A program made the position numbers and the translations under genes. The notes beneath the pieces are model-generated. The model was not told where the DNA came from and did no database searches. It saw only the letters and a program-made list of their open reading frames with translations. This document shows, piece by piece, positions 37,340 to 46,141 of a stretch of DNA of 64,000 nt (position 1 is its first letter; each line of letters begins with the position of its first letter). Source of the DNA: Gordonia sputi NBRC 100414 (GTDB lineage: Bacteria; Actinomycetota; Actinomycetes; Mycobacteriales; Mycobacteriaceae); contig NZ_BAFC01000022.1 in NCBI RefSeq assembly GCF_000248055.1, forward strand, positions 248,001 through 312,000. The letters are read 5' to 3'.

Positions 37340-38755
37340 ATGACCGACATCAACCCGCGCATCGCGCCGGCAGCAGGCGTCGCATACGAACAGCAACTCT
37401 CCCGGAGCCTCACGATGCGGGAGAACATCTTTATCACCCTGTCGTCGGTCACTCCGGCGTCGAGCGTGTTCATCATCGTTCCGGCCATCCTCTTGGCGGC
37501 AGGCGGCGCTTCGGTCCTGACAATGGCCATCGCCGCGGTAGCTGCCATCTTCGTGGGCATGTGTTACGCGGAGCTGGCAGCGACCTATCCGGTAACGGGT
37601 GGTGAATACACCTGGGCGGCAAGACTTCTGGGTCGTCCAGCGGGATTCGCATTGTTCTTGCTCACACTCGTCAGCGGTATCTTCATCATCGCGGTGATCG
37701 CGTTGGGTACAGGTGAATACCTCGGGGTTGCGTGGTCCGGGCTGTCCGGCAAGTGGATTGGGGTGGGGGTCATCGTCGTCACGACGGTCGTCGCCACGTT
37801 GAACATCCGGACCAATGCTTGGGTCACCGGACTCTTTCTCGTGATCGAGATAGCTGCCGTGACTGTGCTGGCGATACTGGGGTTTGCGCATGTGTCGCGC
37901 GGTCCGGGGGAGTTCGTCCACGCACAAGCCATCGTCGACGGCTCACTGACCCCTGTTGGATTCTCGGCCCTTGTCGCGCTCGTACCGGTGGCGCTGTTCG
38001 CCTACAACGGATACGGAGCGGCCGTGTACTACGTCGAGGAAACGAAGAACGCCGGCAAGATGATTGGGCGGGTGATCATGGTCTGTCTCGCCGTTACCGT
38101 CGCCGTTGAGATCATTCCCCTGATGGCAGTGGTAGTCGGGGCACCATCGATGAAAGATCTTCTCTCGGCCGAGTCACCGATGAACTACTTTCTCATCGCA
38201 CGCGGAGGGCCGACGCTCAACGTTGTCATCAGCGTCGGCATTGCGATCGCGATCATCAATGCGGTCATCGCGATCATTCTGCAGATCGCGCGACTGGTAT
38301 TCGCATCGGCCCGCGATCGATCGTGGCCGAAGCCGGTCGACGACGTGCTCAGCCGCGTGCATCCTCGCCTGCACACACCCGTTGCCGCCACTGTGCTGGT
38401 TGGCTTGGTGGCGGCCGTCGCCGCCGCGTTCCTGCCACTCGACTGGCTCGTCAATGCAACCGGAGCAACGACGGTGGTGCTCTACCTGATGGTCGCGTGT
38501 GCGGCGCTACGTCTGCGACGCAGGGGAGCACCGACAAGCCGTGGCTACCGAATGCGCTTGTGGCCTCTGGCCCCGCTCGTCGTGATCGCGGTGTGCCTCT
38601 ACGTCTGCTATCAGCTCATCACACCGGAGACATGGGTCCAATTGGCGATCGCGGTCGGCACGCTGGTCGTGGGTGCCCTGTACTACATCGCCTATCTCTA
38701 CCCGCGTCGTGCCGATCGGTGGACTCTGCCCGACCCGATACACGAGGACGTGTGA
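37340..38755 (+). CDS. APC-superfamily amino acid/amine permease
   Basis: A 471-residue transporter with 12 predicted membrane helices. Helix 1 contains SSVTPASSVFIIVPAIL, and GGEYTWAARLLGRPAGF near residue 88-104 is a typical APC loop. ATG 37340 follows GAAGGAG at ideal distance. It is divergent from the TetR/P1-peptidase pair and shares their operators. The substrate is probably an amino acid, amine or short amide-type compound processed by the peptidase; this is inferred from context only. Confidence 0.85.
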   Translation: MTDINPRIAPAAGVAYEQQLSRSLTMRENIFITLSSVTPASSVFIIVPAILLAAGGASVLTMAIAAVAAIFVGMCYAELAATYPVTGGEYTWAARLLGRPAGFALFLLTLVSGIFIIAVIALGTGEYLGVAWSGLSGKWIGVGVIVVTTVVATLNIRTNAWVTGLFLVIEIAAVTVLAILGFAHVSRGPGEFVHAQAIVDGSLTPVGFSALVALVPVALFAYNGYGAAVYYVEETKNAGKMIGRVIMVCLAVTVAVEIIPLMAVVVGAPSMKDLLSAESPMNYFLIARGGPTLNVVISVGIAIAIINAVIAIILQIARLVFASARDRSWPKPVDDVLSRVHPRLHTPVAATVLVGLVAAVAAAFLPLDWLVNATGATTVVLYLMVACAALRLRRRGAPTSRGYRMRLWPLAPLVVIAVCLYVCYQLITPETWVQLAIAVGTLVVGALYYIAYLYPRRADRWTLPDPIHEDV

Positions 38756-38768
38756 GTGGCGTGCAGAT

Positions 38769-41156
38769 TCAGATCATGTTCTTCCGGGTGAGCCAATGCA
38801 TCACCGGCCACCCGATGAACACCGGAAGCCAACAGGTCAGTACGCGGTAGAGCAGCACACCGGGGACAGCCACTGCCGAAGGAACACCAAACGCCGCCAG
38901 GCCACCGATCAGTGCCGCCTCGACGGCCCCGACACCGCCGGGCGTCGGGGCGGCGGAGGCCAACGTCCCGCCGACCATCGTGACCACGGTCACGGTGATG
39001 AACGAGACATGCCCGCCGAACGCGTGCACGCTTGCCCAGAGCGCGAGTGCACCGCCGAGAGTCGTTGCGCCACAACCCAGTGTGATGATGCCGAGCCGTT
39101 TGGGTTCACGCGCCACCGCGCGCAGGTCGACGAATACCTCGATCAGTCGTGGACGCAACGAGGCACCGAGCCAGTGGCGAAGCGTCGGAATGAACAAGAA
39201 CAGACCGATCGCACCGAGCACGATTCCCGCGACGAGGTAGAGCACCGTCGCCGAGGGAACGAAATGCGACAGGTCGGCCGAGGTCCCTGCGATCGCAGTG
39301 AAGAACAACAACAGCACCACGTGCACGATCACCTGCACGCTCTGCTGCAGTGCGACAGCCGTCGTCGCCCGAACACCCCCGAGACCGGCCTTCTGCAGAA
39401 ACCGCGTGCTGAGCGCGAGTCCGCCGACGCCGGCCGGAGTTGTCGTCGCGGCGAATGTGTTGGCGAACTGCATGACGGTGAGCTTCCACATACTCGTGAG
39501 ACCGTCGGCGCAGGCCCATAGGGCGGCCGCCGCGCCGACGTAGGTGAGCATCGACGCCGCCAGACCGGCCGATGCCCACACCCAGTCGAGGGTGCGCAAT
39601 TCACTGAAGAAGGTCGGCACCGTGCTGATGAACGGGTAGGCCACGTAGACCAGCGCCACCAGCAGGACCAACTGGATGATCTGGGAGCGACTGAACCTCG
39701 TGATGGTCTCGGCGCGGATCTCGTCTGCGCCTGTCTGCGAACGGATTTCATCGCGCGCCGACGACATCACCTTCTTGGCGTCGCTCAGCTGGTCGCGTAT
39801 CCGCCTCGGCAACGCCGACGAGCTCAACCGTCGTGACGCGGTCAGAACCGCGTCGGCTCCGAACGCATTGATCGCCGAGGTGACGGCGGGCTCCGGACCG
39901 TAGAGGTCGGTTGTGGTGGCGAGCAATTGAGCAATGTCGGACTGGAGCTGGACGTCGGTGGCACCGAACTCCGCGAAGTGAAAACCGCCGAACACGATGC
40001 GGCCATCGGTGATGGTGATCTGCGCCGCCCGAAGGTCTCCGTGGGCTATCCGCTCCGCGTGCAGCGTGTGTAATGCGGCCCAGATGTCGGCCACCGCGAC
40101 GTCGTCGCTGCACGAATGGAGGGGCGTACCGCGGGGCGGTGTACAGGCGTACATCATCCAATCCCGATCAAGGGGCGCAACGGCGACAACACGACTGTTC
40201 GACAGACCGAGGTCGTCGACGACGGATGTCATGAGTCCGCGGTGCTCGACCATTCGATGCGCGGAGAGCTGCAGCGGTGCTGTTTCTTCCGAGCGCAGGC
40301 GGATCTTGCGCCAGAACTCGCGCAGCAGACCTGCGCTGCGCTGATTGGGTCCGTACATGTCGACGATGATGTCGTCGTCGGCGTGGGCGACGAGTTCGAG
40401 CGGTCCGCGACTGGCCGGCCGGACCACGCGGAGCGCGGTCACGCGCACACCCCGTTGTTCCAGCATCCGAACCGCATCTTCGAGCGGCACGACCAGCGCG
40501 GGCGTGCCCGCGACCCACACAACCAGTGAGCCGACGAACCAGCCGGTCGCGAGCCCCAGGACGGCGCGCGCGGGTACGACGGCGCTCACCACGAGGTGGA
40601 TGGGGACGAAGGCCAGGAGCAGGATCCACCACCAGCGTCGCCAGCGGGCGGGAAGCCACGGTCCCGACACCGTCAGGACTGCGGCAAGCATCGCGATCCA
40701 GCGCGGATCGTCGAGGAATTGCGACAGCAGCGAATCGAGCCGTTCGTTGCGATCGAAATGCCATGTCGGGGCGGCGATACCGTTCTCGCTGACCGACAGC
40801 GCGAGAAAGCTGATCGCGGCTGCCGTCGCGTACGCCCAGAGCAGTCGCCATTGTCGAGCGGCGAGCAGGCCGACGAGGATCATGAACGGGAGTGCCAGAA
40901 TCGCGATGCCGTACGCGAGATAGACCAACCCGGCCTGGGTGGGCGTCAACACTCCCACGATGTCGGAGATCGACTTCTCCAGTGCCACCCAGTCGCCCCG
41001 GGTGATCAGTGAACTCACGATGACGACAATGAGCACGATCGCCGAGGTGGTGAGACGAAGTATGTCCGACGTACGCCGCGTCAGCGGCTGCAGCAGGTCA
41101 CCGGAGACGGTGATCTCGCGTCCGTCGACATCCATCGGCTGCTCGTGTCTTCCCAC
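38769..41156 (-). CDS. Large membrane protein: N-terminal membrane domain, degenerate kinase domain, C-terminal flippase-like (LPG-synthase TM) domain
   Basis: A 795-residue fusion. Residues 35-220 hold about six helices. Residues 225-440 resemble a lipopolysaccharide/aminoglycoside-kinase-like fold: the catalytic loop HGDL (372-375) is kept, but the following Asn is Gln and the metal-binding DFG position reads FGGF (389-392). Residues 470-790 form the eight-helix UPF0104/lysylphosphatidylglycerol-synthase transmembrane domain, with PAGVGGLALSTRFLQKAG and PTPGGVGAVEAALIGGL repeats. The C-terminal domain in MprF flips aminoacylated lipids; no aminoacyl-transferase domain is present here. Start is GTG 41156 or ATG 41135. 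Confidence 0.82.
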   Translation of the reverse strand: MGRHEQPMDVDGREITVSGDLLQPLTRRTSDILRLTTSAIVLIVVIVSSLITRGDWVALEKSISDIVGVLTPTQAGLVYLAYGIAILALPFMILVGLLAARQWRLLWAYATAAAISFLALSVSENGIAAPTWHFDRNERLDSLLSQFLDDPRWIAMLAAVLTVSGPWLPARWRRWWWILLLAFVPIHLVVSAVVPARAVLGLATGWFVGSLVVWVAGTPALVVPLEDAVRMLEQRGVRVTALRVVRPASRGPLELVAHADDDIIVDMYGPNQRSAGLLREFWRKIRLRSEETAPLQLSAHRMVEHRGLMTSVVDDLGLSNSRVVAVAPLDRDWMMYACTPPRGTPLHSCSDDVAVADIWAALHTLHAERIAHGDLRAAQITITDGRIVFGGFHFAEFGATDVQLQSDIAQLLATTTDLYGPEPAVTSAINAFGADAVLTASRRLSSSALPRRIRDQLSDAKKVMSSARDEIRSQTGADEIRAETITRFSRSQIIQLVLLVALVYVAYPFISTVPTFFSELRTLDWVWASAGLAASMLTYVGAAAALWACADGLTSMWKLTVMQFANTFAATTTPAGVGGLALSTRFLQKAGLGGVRATTAVALQQSVQVIVHVVLLLFFTAIAGTSADLSHFVPSATVLYLVAGIVLGAIGLFLFIPTLRHWLGASLRPRLIEVFVDLRAVAREPKRLGIITLGCGATTLGGALALWASVHAFGGHVSFITVTVVTMVGGTLASAAPTPGGVGAVEAALIGGLAAFGVPSAVAVPGVLLYRVLTCWLPVFIGWPVMHWLTRKNMI

Positions 41157-41238
41157 GTTTCGGCGCGCCGACGGTGTGCCGGGCGTAGTCAGACCCCAAC
41201 ATATCGGGACATGCGCTCACAACCCGGGAGGCGACGGG

Positions 41239-42210
41239 TTACCGAGCCGCTCGCGCTCTCTCGACCACCAGCGCGCCGAGGCTCACGAGATCGGAGTCGG
41301 CGTGTGATTGCCTTACGTAGACCTGAAGGTCGGCGACGGCTTGAGCGTGCTCGGCGTCGTGGACCAGCGGGCCGGGTCCGAGCGCGCGCCCAACCCGGTC
41401 GATCACGGCGCTTGCCCGTTGTTCGACCGACCAGCGAACGCTGAAAGCGCGTCGTCTGGCCGCCTCGATGTCTGACGGGCAGGCATCGAGCTCGCGTGCA
41501 GCCGCGTCGAGGAGTGCGATTGCCGTCGCGATCTCGGCTTCGACGGCGCCGAGGTGCATCAAGAGGATGTCCGACAGCCCACTGTGCGCCGACGACGCCT
41601 TGGCGTACAGCACGTCGGCAACTTTCTGCGTACCGCCGACCCAACAGGCCGCCACACCGATTCCTCCGTGCCAGAACCCGGCGCGATCAAGGTAGGCACC
41701 AGGCTCACCGACCGGTCGACCGACGACGCCGTCGAGGACGACCGTTCCGGTCTCGGTGCGATTCATGCCCGAGTTGGTCCAGTCGGCAGGCTCTCGGCGC
41801 ACACCTTCCGCGCCGAGTTCGACGGCGAACATTCGACGCTCACCACCGCCGTTGAGAACGTCCGCGGTGATCAGTGCGTGGTCACACGACAAGACTCCCG
41901 AACACCACGGCTTTGCTCCGGTGAGAAGCCACGTGCCTCCGCGCCGAAGCTCAGCGGTCACGCGCGGCACGGGAGGCTCCGCGGCCCACACGCCCCAGAA
42001 CTCACCGGGTTCGGTGCCACGGCCGGTCAGCTCGTGGAGGATGGCATCGGCGTCGAAGTGCGCCTCCACCAGTCTTCCGACGGCGATGTCGACGTGACAG
42101 AGCTCCCGAAGGGTTCCCCATCGCGTCCGTGTCTCGCCCGCGCCGGGAAGCGGGACGGCAAGGCCGTCGTCAAGGAGATCGCGAGCTCGCGACGAGGCGT
42201 CGTCGATCAT
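41239..42210 (-). CDS. Acyl-CoA dehydrogenase-like protein
   Basis: A 323-residue acyl-CoA dehydrogenase-fold protein from ATG 42210, shorter than typical family members (about 380). Visible family elements include the FAD/substrate middle domain (GGTWLLTGAKPWCSG, NRTETGTVVLDGV) and a helical C-terminal half. A clear catalytic Glu cannot be placed, so it may act on an unusual substrate. Its start overlaps the glycosyltransferase stop (ATGA). In other actinobacteria such a pair usually also includes a PIG-L deacetylase and a methyltransferase, neither of which is present here. Confidence 0.72.
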   Translation of the reverse strand: MIDDASSRARDLLDDGLAVPLPGAGETRTRWGTLRELCHVDIAVGRLVEAHFDADAILHELTGRGTEPGEFWGVWAAEPPVPRVTAELRRGGTWLLTGAKPWCSGVLSCDHALITADVLNGGGERRMFAVELGAEGVRREPADWTNSGMNRTETGTVVLDGVVGRPVGEPGAYLDRAGFWHGGIGVAACWVGGTQKVADVLYAKASSAHSGLSDILLMHLGAVEAEIATAIALLDAAARELDACPSDIEAARRRAFSVRWSVEQRASAVIDRVGRALGPGPLVHDAEHAQAVADLQVYVRQSHADSDLVSLGALVVERARAAR

Positions 42211-42983
42211 GCGTAGCCTCCCGTCTGAGCGGTGGCGGGACATGATGGAGCGGGACATGAGGCGGAATCCAGCGATCGTAGGTGCGCGGCGAATCCGTGC
42301 TCTGCCCGACCTTGTGCACGGGTGGATGTGATCACCGGCGCATGGTGCGACGCGACGACCCGCGCACCGAAAGCTCGGACACGATGCACCAATTCGACAT
42401 CTTCGCCGTGGGGTATCGGCGCAAACCCGCCCACCGCGTGATAGGTGGCGGCGCGCATTCCGAGGTTCGCGCCATGAATGTGACTGTGGCCCTCCCTATT
42501 TCGATACGACTCGGTGTAGCGACGCTCGACGTCTCGCGTCCACCCCGTCCATCCGTCGGGCGTCACGGTGCCGAGGTAACAGTCGGCACCGTGGTCGGCG
42601 AAGTGAAGTTGCTGCTGGAACCAGTGTGGCGGGACCCGGCTATCGGCGTCGGTGCTGGCAAACCAGGTCGCAGCGTCATCGACGGCACGCCCGGTGCCGT
42701 GTCGCGCGAAGCCTTCGCGTCGTGCAGCCCCCACGGAGCCGAAGGAACACGAGATCACCTGCACGCCAAGCGGTATCCGACGCGCGGTCGCGTCCGTGCA
42801 ATCGTCGAGGACGACCGTCACAGCTACCTCGTGCGGGGTGTTGCGCGCCGCGACGAGAACGCTCGTCACACAATCGGCGACGAGATCTTCCTCATTGTGC
42901 GCCGGCACAACGACGGCAATCCGGTTGACTGCAGTCGGTGAGACAGCGGCAGTAGATGAGGCAGGGGTAGTAAATGCACGCAC
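42207..42983 (-). CDS. Family 2 glycosyltransferase
   Basis: A 258-residue GT-A fold enzyme. IAVVVPAHNEEDLVADCVTSVL (residues 22-43 region), the VVLDDCTDATA motif and the metal-binding FASTDADSRVP (DxD) are typical. IHGANLGMRAATYHAVGGF and HGEDVELVHRV supply the acceptor/ED motif. No membrane helix. It is translationally coupled to the acyl-CoA-dehydrogenase-like gene. Donor and acceptor are unknown. The C-terminal 30 residues are low-complexity and Ser/Cys/Pro-rich. Confidence 0.82.
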   Translation of the reverse strand: MRAFTTPASSTAAVSPTAVNRIAVVVPAHNEEDLVADCVTSVLVAARNTPHEVAVTVVLDDCTDATARRIPLGVQVISCSFGSVGAARREGFARHGTGRAVDDAATWFASTDADSRVPPHWFQQQLHFADHGADCYLGTVTPDGWTGWTRDVERRYTESYRNREGHSHIHGANLGMRAATYHAVGGFAPIPHGEDVELVHRVRAFGARVVASHHAPVITSTRAQGRAEHGFAAHLRSLDSASCPAPSCPATAQTGGYA

Positions 42984-43084
42984 GTGGCCCCCAGGACGGG
43001 TCGGATGATGGCGATGCCCATTGGCTGAAGGCGTGGTTACCCAACTCTAGCCCGTACGCGCGCGAACAATCATGATCGGCGAGG

Positions 43085-43690
43085 TCACGCGGCACTTTCG
43101 AGCGCGAGCAGGGCCGACTTGACCTCCAACCCGCCGAGGTAGCCGCCGAGCGTCCCGTCGGTGCGCAACACCCGATGACAGGGAACCACCACGGGCAGCG
43201 GGTTGGTGGCACAGGCCGTTCCGACAGCTCGAATCGCGGCGGGATTGCCGACCCGCTGAGCGAGTTGCTTGTACGTCGTGGTCTGCCCGTACCCGATCTG
43301 CGGCAGGTATCGCTGCACCTGCTCGCGGAAACCCGAGGACAAACGATGATCGAGAGCCAGTCCGAACTCGTGTCGGCGTCCGTCGAAGTACTCGTGGAGT
43401 TGGGCGGCCGCGTCGTCGAGCATTGCCGGCGCTCGAAGAATTCGTGATCCGATCCTGGTCGCCAGGTCGTCGAGGACCGCGTCGAATCCCTCGTTCTCGA
43501 AGGCGACGCGCACGAGTCCCGCCTCTGTCGCCGCCAGCAACAGTGTGCCGATGGGCGTATCGACGGTTCGGTAGCCGACGTCGAGAAGTCCTTGTTGCAC
43601 TGCACCGATTTCCAGCCGCGCGTGCAGGGCGGTGAGATCGTCCTCGGAGACCGCGAACTGGATTCCCAGTTCAGTTGTATTGTCACTCAT
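43085..43690 (-). CDS. Methylated-DNA-[protein]-cysteine S-methyltransferase (second copy in operon)
   Basis: A 201-residue suicide repair enzyme that takes alkyl groups from O6-alkylguanine (and O4-alkylthymine) onto Cys171 in the active-site motif VVPCHRVLR (168-176). The helix-turn-helix Arg finger region RAVGTACATNPLP and the C-terminal GGYLGGLEVKSALLALE are present. The first 45 residues are longer than usual. ATG 43690 overlaps the stop of the ECF sigma gene by 4 bp, so it is translationally coupled to that regulator. Confidence 0.9.
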   Translation of the reverse strand: MSDNTTELGIQFAVSEDDLTALHARLEIGAVQQGLLDVGYRTVDTPIGTLLLAATEAGLVRVAFENEGFDAVLDDLATRIGSRILRAPAMLDDAAAQLHEYFDGRRHEFGLALDHRLSSGFREQVQRYLPQIGYGQTTTYKQLAQRVGNPAAIRAVGTACATNPLPVVVPCHRVLRTDGTLGGYLGGLEVKSALLALESAA

Positions 43691-44190
43691 GGGTTTTCGT
43701 GTCCTCGTTGATCGTCGGCATCTATGTAGGTGCGTCGTAGCGCTTTCATGCCGTCGGCGGCAGCTCGCCGGACAGCGTCTGGGGTACTGCCGAGCAATTC
43801 AGCGGTCTCGGTGTGGGGCAAACCACCGATGTAGTGGTAGGCAATGGCGAGGCGTTGACGGTCGGGGAGTAGGGCCACCGCGTCCCACACTCCCGCACGA
43901 TCGGGGGCCGCAGAATGCAGGTCTGCCGCCTCCGGGATGTTTTCGGTGGGGGTCGGACGACGCTGTCGTCCCCGGATGATGTCGATGGCCTTGCGTTGGG
44001 CAACTCGCACCAACCACGCCTCGACGTTCACATCCTCAGCGAGGTCCGGCCAGGCGCGCAGCGCCGCCAGAAAGGTCTCCGACCAGGCGTCATCGGCGTC
44101 GGGTCCGCTACCAAGGGCGGCCCGGCAGACTCTCAGTACCGTTGCACCGTGCGTCGACACAGCACGCTCGAAAGGCTCTTTCATGTCCAT
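43687..44190 (-). CDS. ECF-type RNA polymerase sigma factor
   Basis: A 167-residue sigma-70-family protein from ATG 44190 (GTG 44193 and ATG 44184 are alternatives). Region 2 includes DADDAWSETFLAALRAWPDL and VEAWLVRVAQRKAIDIIRGR; region 4 includes LPDRQRLAIAYHYIGGLPHTETAELLGSTPDAVRRAAADGMKALR (about residues 105-150, conserved order). There is no anti-sigma factor gene beside it. It lies between two O6-alkylguanine methyltransferase genes, 52 bp after the first and overlapping the second, suggesting control of an alkylation response. Confidence 0.88.
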   Translation of the reverse strand: MDMKEPFERAVSTHGATVLRVCRAALGSGPDADDAWSETFLAALRAWPDLAEDVNVEAWLVRVAQRKAIDIIRGRQRRPTPTENIPEAADLHSAAPDRAGVWDAVALLPDRQRLAIAYHYIGGLPHTETAELLGSTPDAVRRAAADGMKALRRTYIDADDQRGHENP

Positions 44191-44242
44191 CACACGGTAA
44201 ACGCCGCGGAACCGGAGAACGTGAGATCGCCGTTCGTAGCAG

Positions 44243-44779
44243 TCAGAACAACCTCGATGCTCGGATCTCCTTCGGCTCCTCGAGTTCGAGAAGCCACCGC
44301 TTGCGCTGCAGCCCACCTGCGTAACCGGTCAGTGAGCCGTCGGCCCCGATCACCCGATGACACGGGATCACTATGCCAACAGGATTGCGCCCTACAGCCT
44401 GCCCGACGCGCTGCGCCTGCTGCGGCATCCCGATCTCCGCTGCCACCTGACCGTAGGTCGTGGTCGTGCCAAACGGAATGCCGCGCAACGCATTCCACAC
44501 CGCCTGGTGGAACGCGTCGCCGTGAGTGTGGACCGGTAGGTCGAAGTCGGTTCGGTCACCCGCGAGGTACTCGACAAGTTGCGATGCCGCGGCGTCGACC
44601 AACGCATCGTCGTCGACGTGGTCACCCAACGCCGCGTCCTTGGGACGATGTCGCTGATCGGAGAAGTAGATCCCGGTGATCGCTTCGCCTGTCGCGACGA
44701 TTGTCACAGCACCCAGCGGGGTCACGACCGCGCCGCATCTCGCTGTGCTCCCCGCGCCCTCCGTGTGTCCATTCATCAT
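44243..44779 (-). CDS. Methylated-DNA-[protein]-cysteine S-methyltransferase (first copy in operon)
   Basis: A 178-residue O6-alkylguanine-DNA methyltransferase with acceptor Cys140 in IVIPCHRVIG (136-145), RVGQAVGRNP for base flipping and YAGGLQRKRWLLELE at the C-terminus. ATG 44779 was chosen because AGGAAG lies 8 bases upstream; longer frames run to 44950. It precedes the ECF sigma factor on the same strand with a 52-bp gap. The two methyltransferases in this locus clearly differ in sequence, so they are not a recent duplication. Confidence 0.9.
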   Translation of the reverse strand: MMNGHTEGAGSTARCGAVVTPLGAVTIVATGEAITGIYFSDQRHRPKDAALGDHVDDDALVDAAASQLVEYLAGDRTDFDLPVHTHGDAFHQAVWNALRGIPFGTTTTYGQVAAEIGMPQQAQRVGQAVGRNPVGIVIPCHRVIGADGSLTGYAGGLQRKRWLLELEEPKEIRASRLF

Positions 44780-44897
44780 CTTCACGCTTCCTGTCTCGTC
44801 CACATTGCTCATCGCCACGCAGTCGCACAGTGCCCTCCAAACGTGAGATCTGTGTGGACATCGACCCGTCGACCGGCAATGGCTGCCCGCTGAATCG

Positions 44898-46010
44898 TCA
44901 TCGTTCGATGTCTGGTTGCCCACTCGGAGCAGTGCGCTCGGGGTCGGCATCCGCGGTGGCCGGATTGTCGAACGAGACCTCGATTTCCTCGAATCCCTTG
45001 CTCCGTTGTGCCTGTGCCTGCGCGGTATACGCGGCCTCGTCGCCAGGAGTGAGGACGACGTTGTCCGTGAATGGCGTCAATACCGAACGCGGGTAGAGCT
45101 TGTCGACGCGGACAGCATTGCTTTCGACGCAGAAGATGACGAGCACCGCCGCGATGTACAGAAAAGCCAAGAGCCCCAACACCACCGCGAACACGCCGTT
45201 GGTCGCACTCGACCTCACGATCACGCGTTGCACGTAGACGCTGCCGAAGGTTTGAAGCGCCTGCCAGCACAGCGCTGCGGCGATCGCTCCGGGTAATACG
45301 TCGCGGACGCTCACCGAGCGTGCGGTTCCGATGACGAACGCGATGGTGAATACGGTCGTGTACAAGATCACCGATGCGAGAATCGCCAGAGGCTTGCCCA
45401 CCGTACCGAGGTCTACCGCGGCGACGAATCCGTTCAACACGGTCAGACCGATGATCGATCCTCCGATTGTCAGCAACAGCACTGCCCCTTTGAGGCGTGC
45501 CTGGATCGGATTCGGTCGCTCGTTTCTCGGTACATTCCAGATGATGTTCATGGCGTTCTGAATAGCCACGGCCACTCCGAGTCCGCCGTAGATCGCGCCG
45601 ATGACGCCGATTGCCACCGTCACACCACTACCGCTGATCGTGCCCGTTTCACGCAGCTGCGAGCCGATGACCGGGATCTGCGATAACGCGGAATCGAGGA
45701 TTTGTTGCTCGAGTTGAGGGTTGTCGCGCAGCACGATTCCCAGGATCGATGTGAAAACCAGAAGCAGCGGAAACAACGAGACGAACCCGTAGTAGGCGAT
45801 CAGTGCGGCGAGATAACCGCCCTGGTCGTCGAAGAATTTGTAGAGCACAGCCAGTGGGTATCCGGTTGATGGATGGCGGTGCTGAAAGTTGTCGATTCGC
45901 TCGGCAAGTGACAATCGCCCAGATGACAACTCTCGCCTCCCTTGCCTTGAGAATGGCGACGTTGTGCGCTTGCCACGGCCACCGCTTCGACAAATCCTAT
46001 TCGGAGGCAT
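44898..46010 (-). CDS. YihY/BrkB-family inner membrane protein
   Basis: A 370-residue protein with a basic N-terminal ~55 residues, then six membrane helices (about 65-330). Motifs AALIAYYGFVSLFPLLLVF, GVIGAIYGGLGVAVAIQNAMN and IAAALCWQALQTFGSVYV are typical of the BrkB family (once thought to be ribonuclease BN). The role is unknown; export or envelope functions have been suggested. A polar C-terminal tail of ~60 residues is acidic. The start ATG 46010 is uncertain, with a weak ribosome site. Confidence 0.85.
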   Translation of the reverse strand: MPPNRICRSGGRGKRTTSPFSRQGRRELSSGRLSLAERIDNFQHRHPSTGYPLAVLYKFFDDQGGYLAALIAYYGFVSLFPLLLVFTSILGIVLRDNPQLEQQILDSALSQIPVIGSQLRETGTISGSGVTVAIGVIGAIYGGLGVAVAIQNAMNIIWNVPRNERPNPIQARLKGAVLLLTIGGSIIGLTVLNGFVAAVDLGTVGKPLAILASVILYTTVFTIAFVIGTARSVSVRDVLPGAIAAALCWQALQTFGSVYVQRVIVRSSATNGVFAVVLGLLAFLYIAAVLVIFCVESNAVRVDKLYPRSVLTPFTDNVVLTPGDEAAYTAQAQAQRSKGFEEIEVSFDNPATADADPERTAPSGQPDIER

Positions 46011-46075
46011 CCTGATCGGGCAGCACGGCTCGCCGAGCAGACGCGCAACCGACGCCAGAGAAGTAGAAACAACAA

Positions 46076-46112
46076 GCGGCTCTCACCTGCAGCATGTGCG
46101 GGTAAGAGCCGC
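46076..46112 (-). terminator. Terminator hairpin after the LGFP lipoprotein gene
   Basis: A 16-bp stem (46076-46091 with 46097-46112, one mismatch and one G-T pair, 5-base loop) lies 30 bp beyond the minus-strand stop at 46142. Confidence 0.75.
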
Positions 46113-46141
46113 CGTTGAGCGCGAACTCAGATCTGGCGCGG

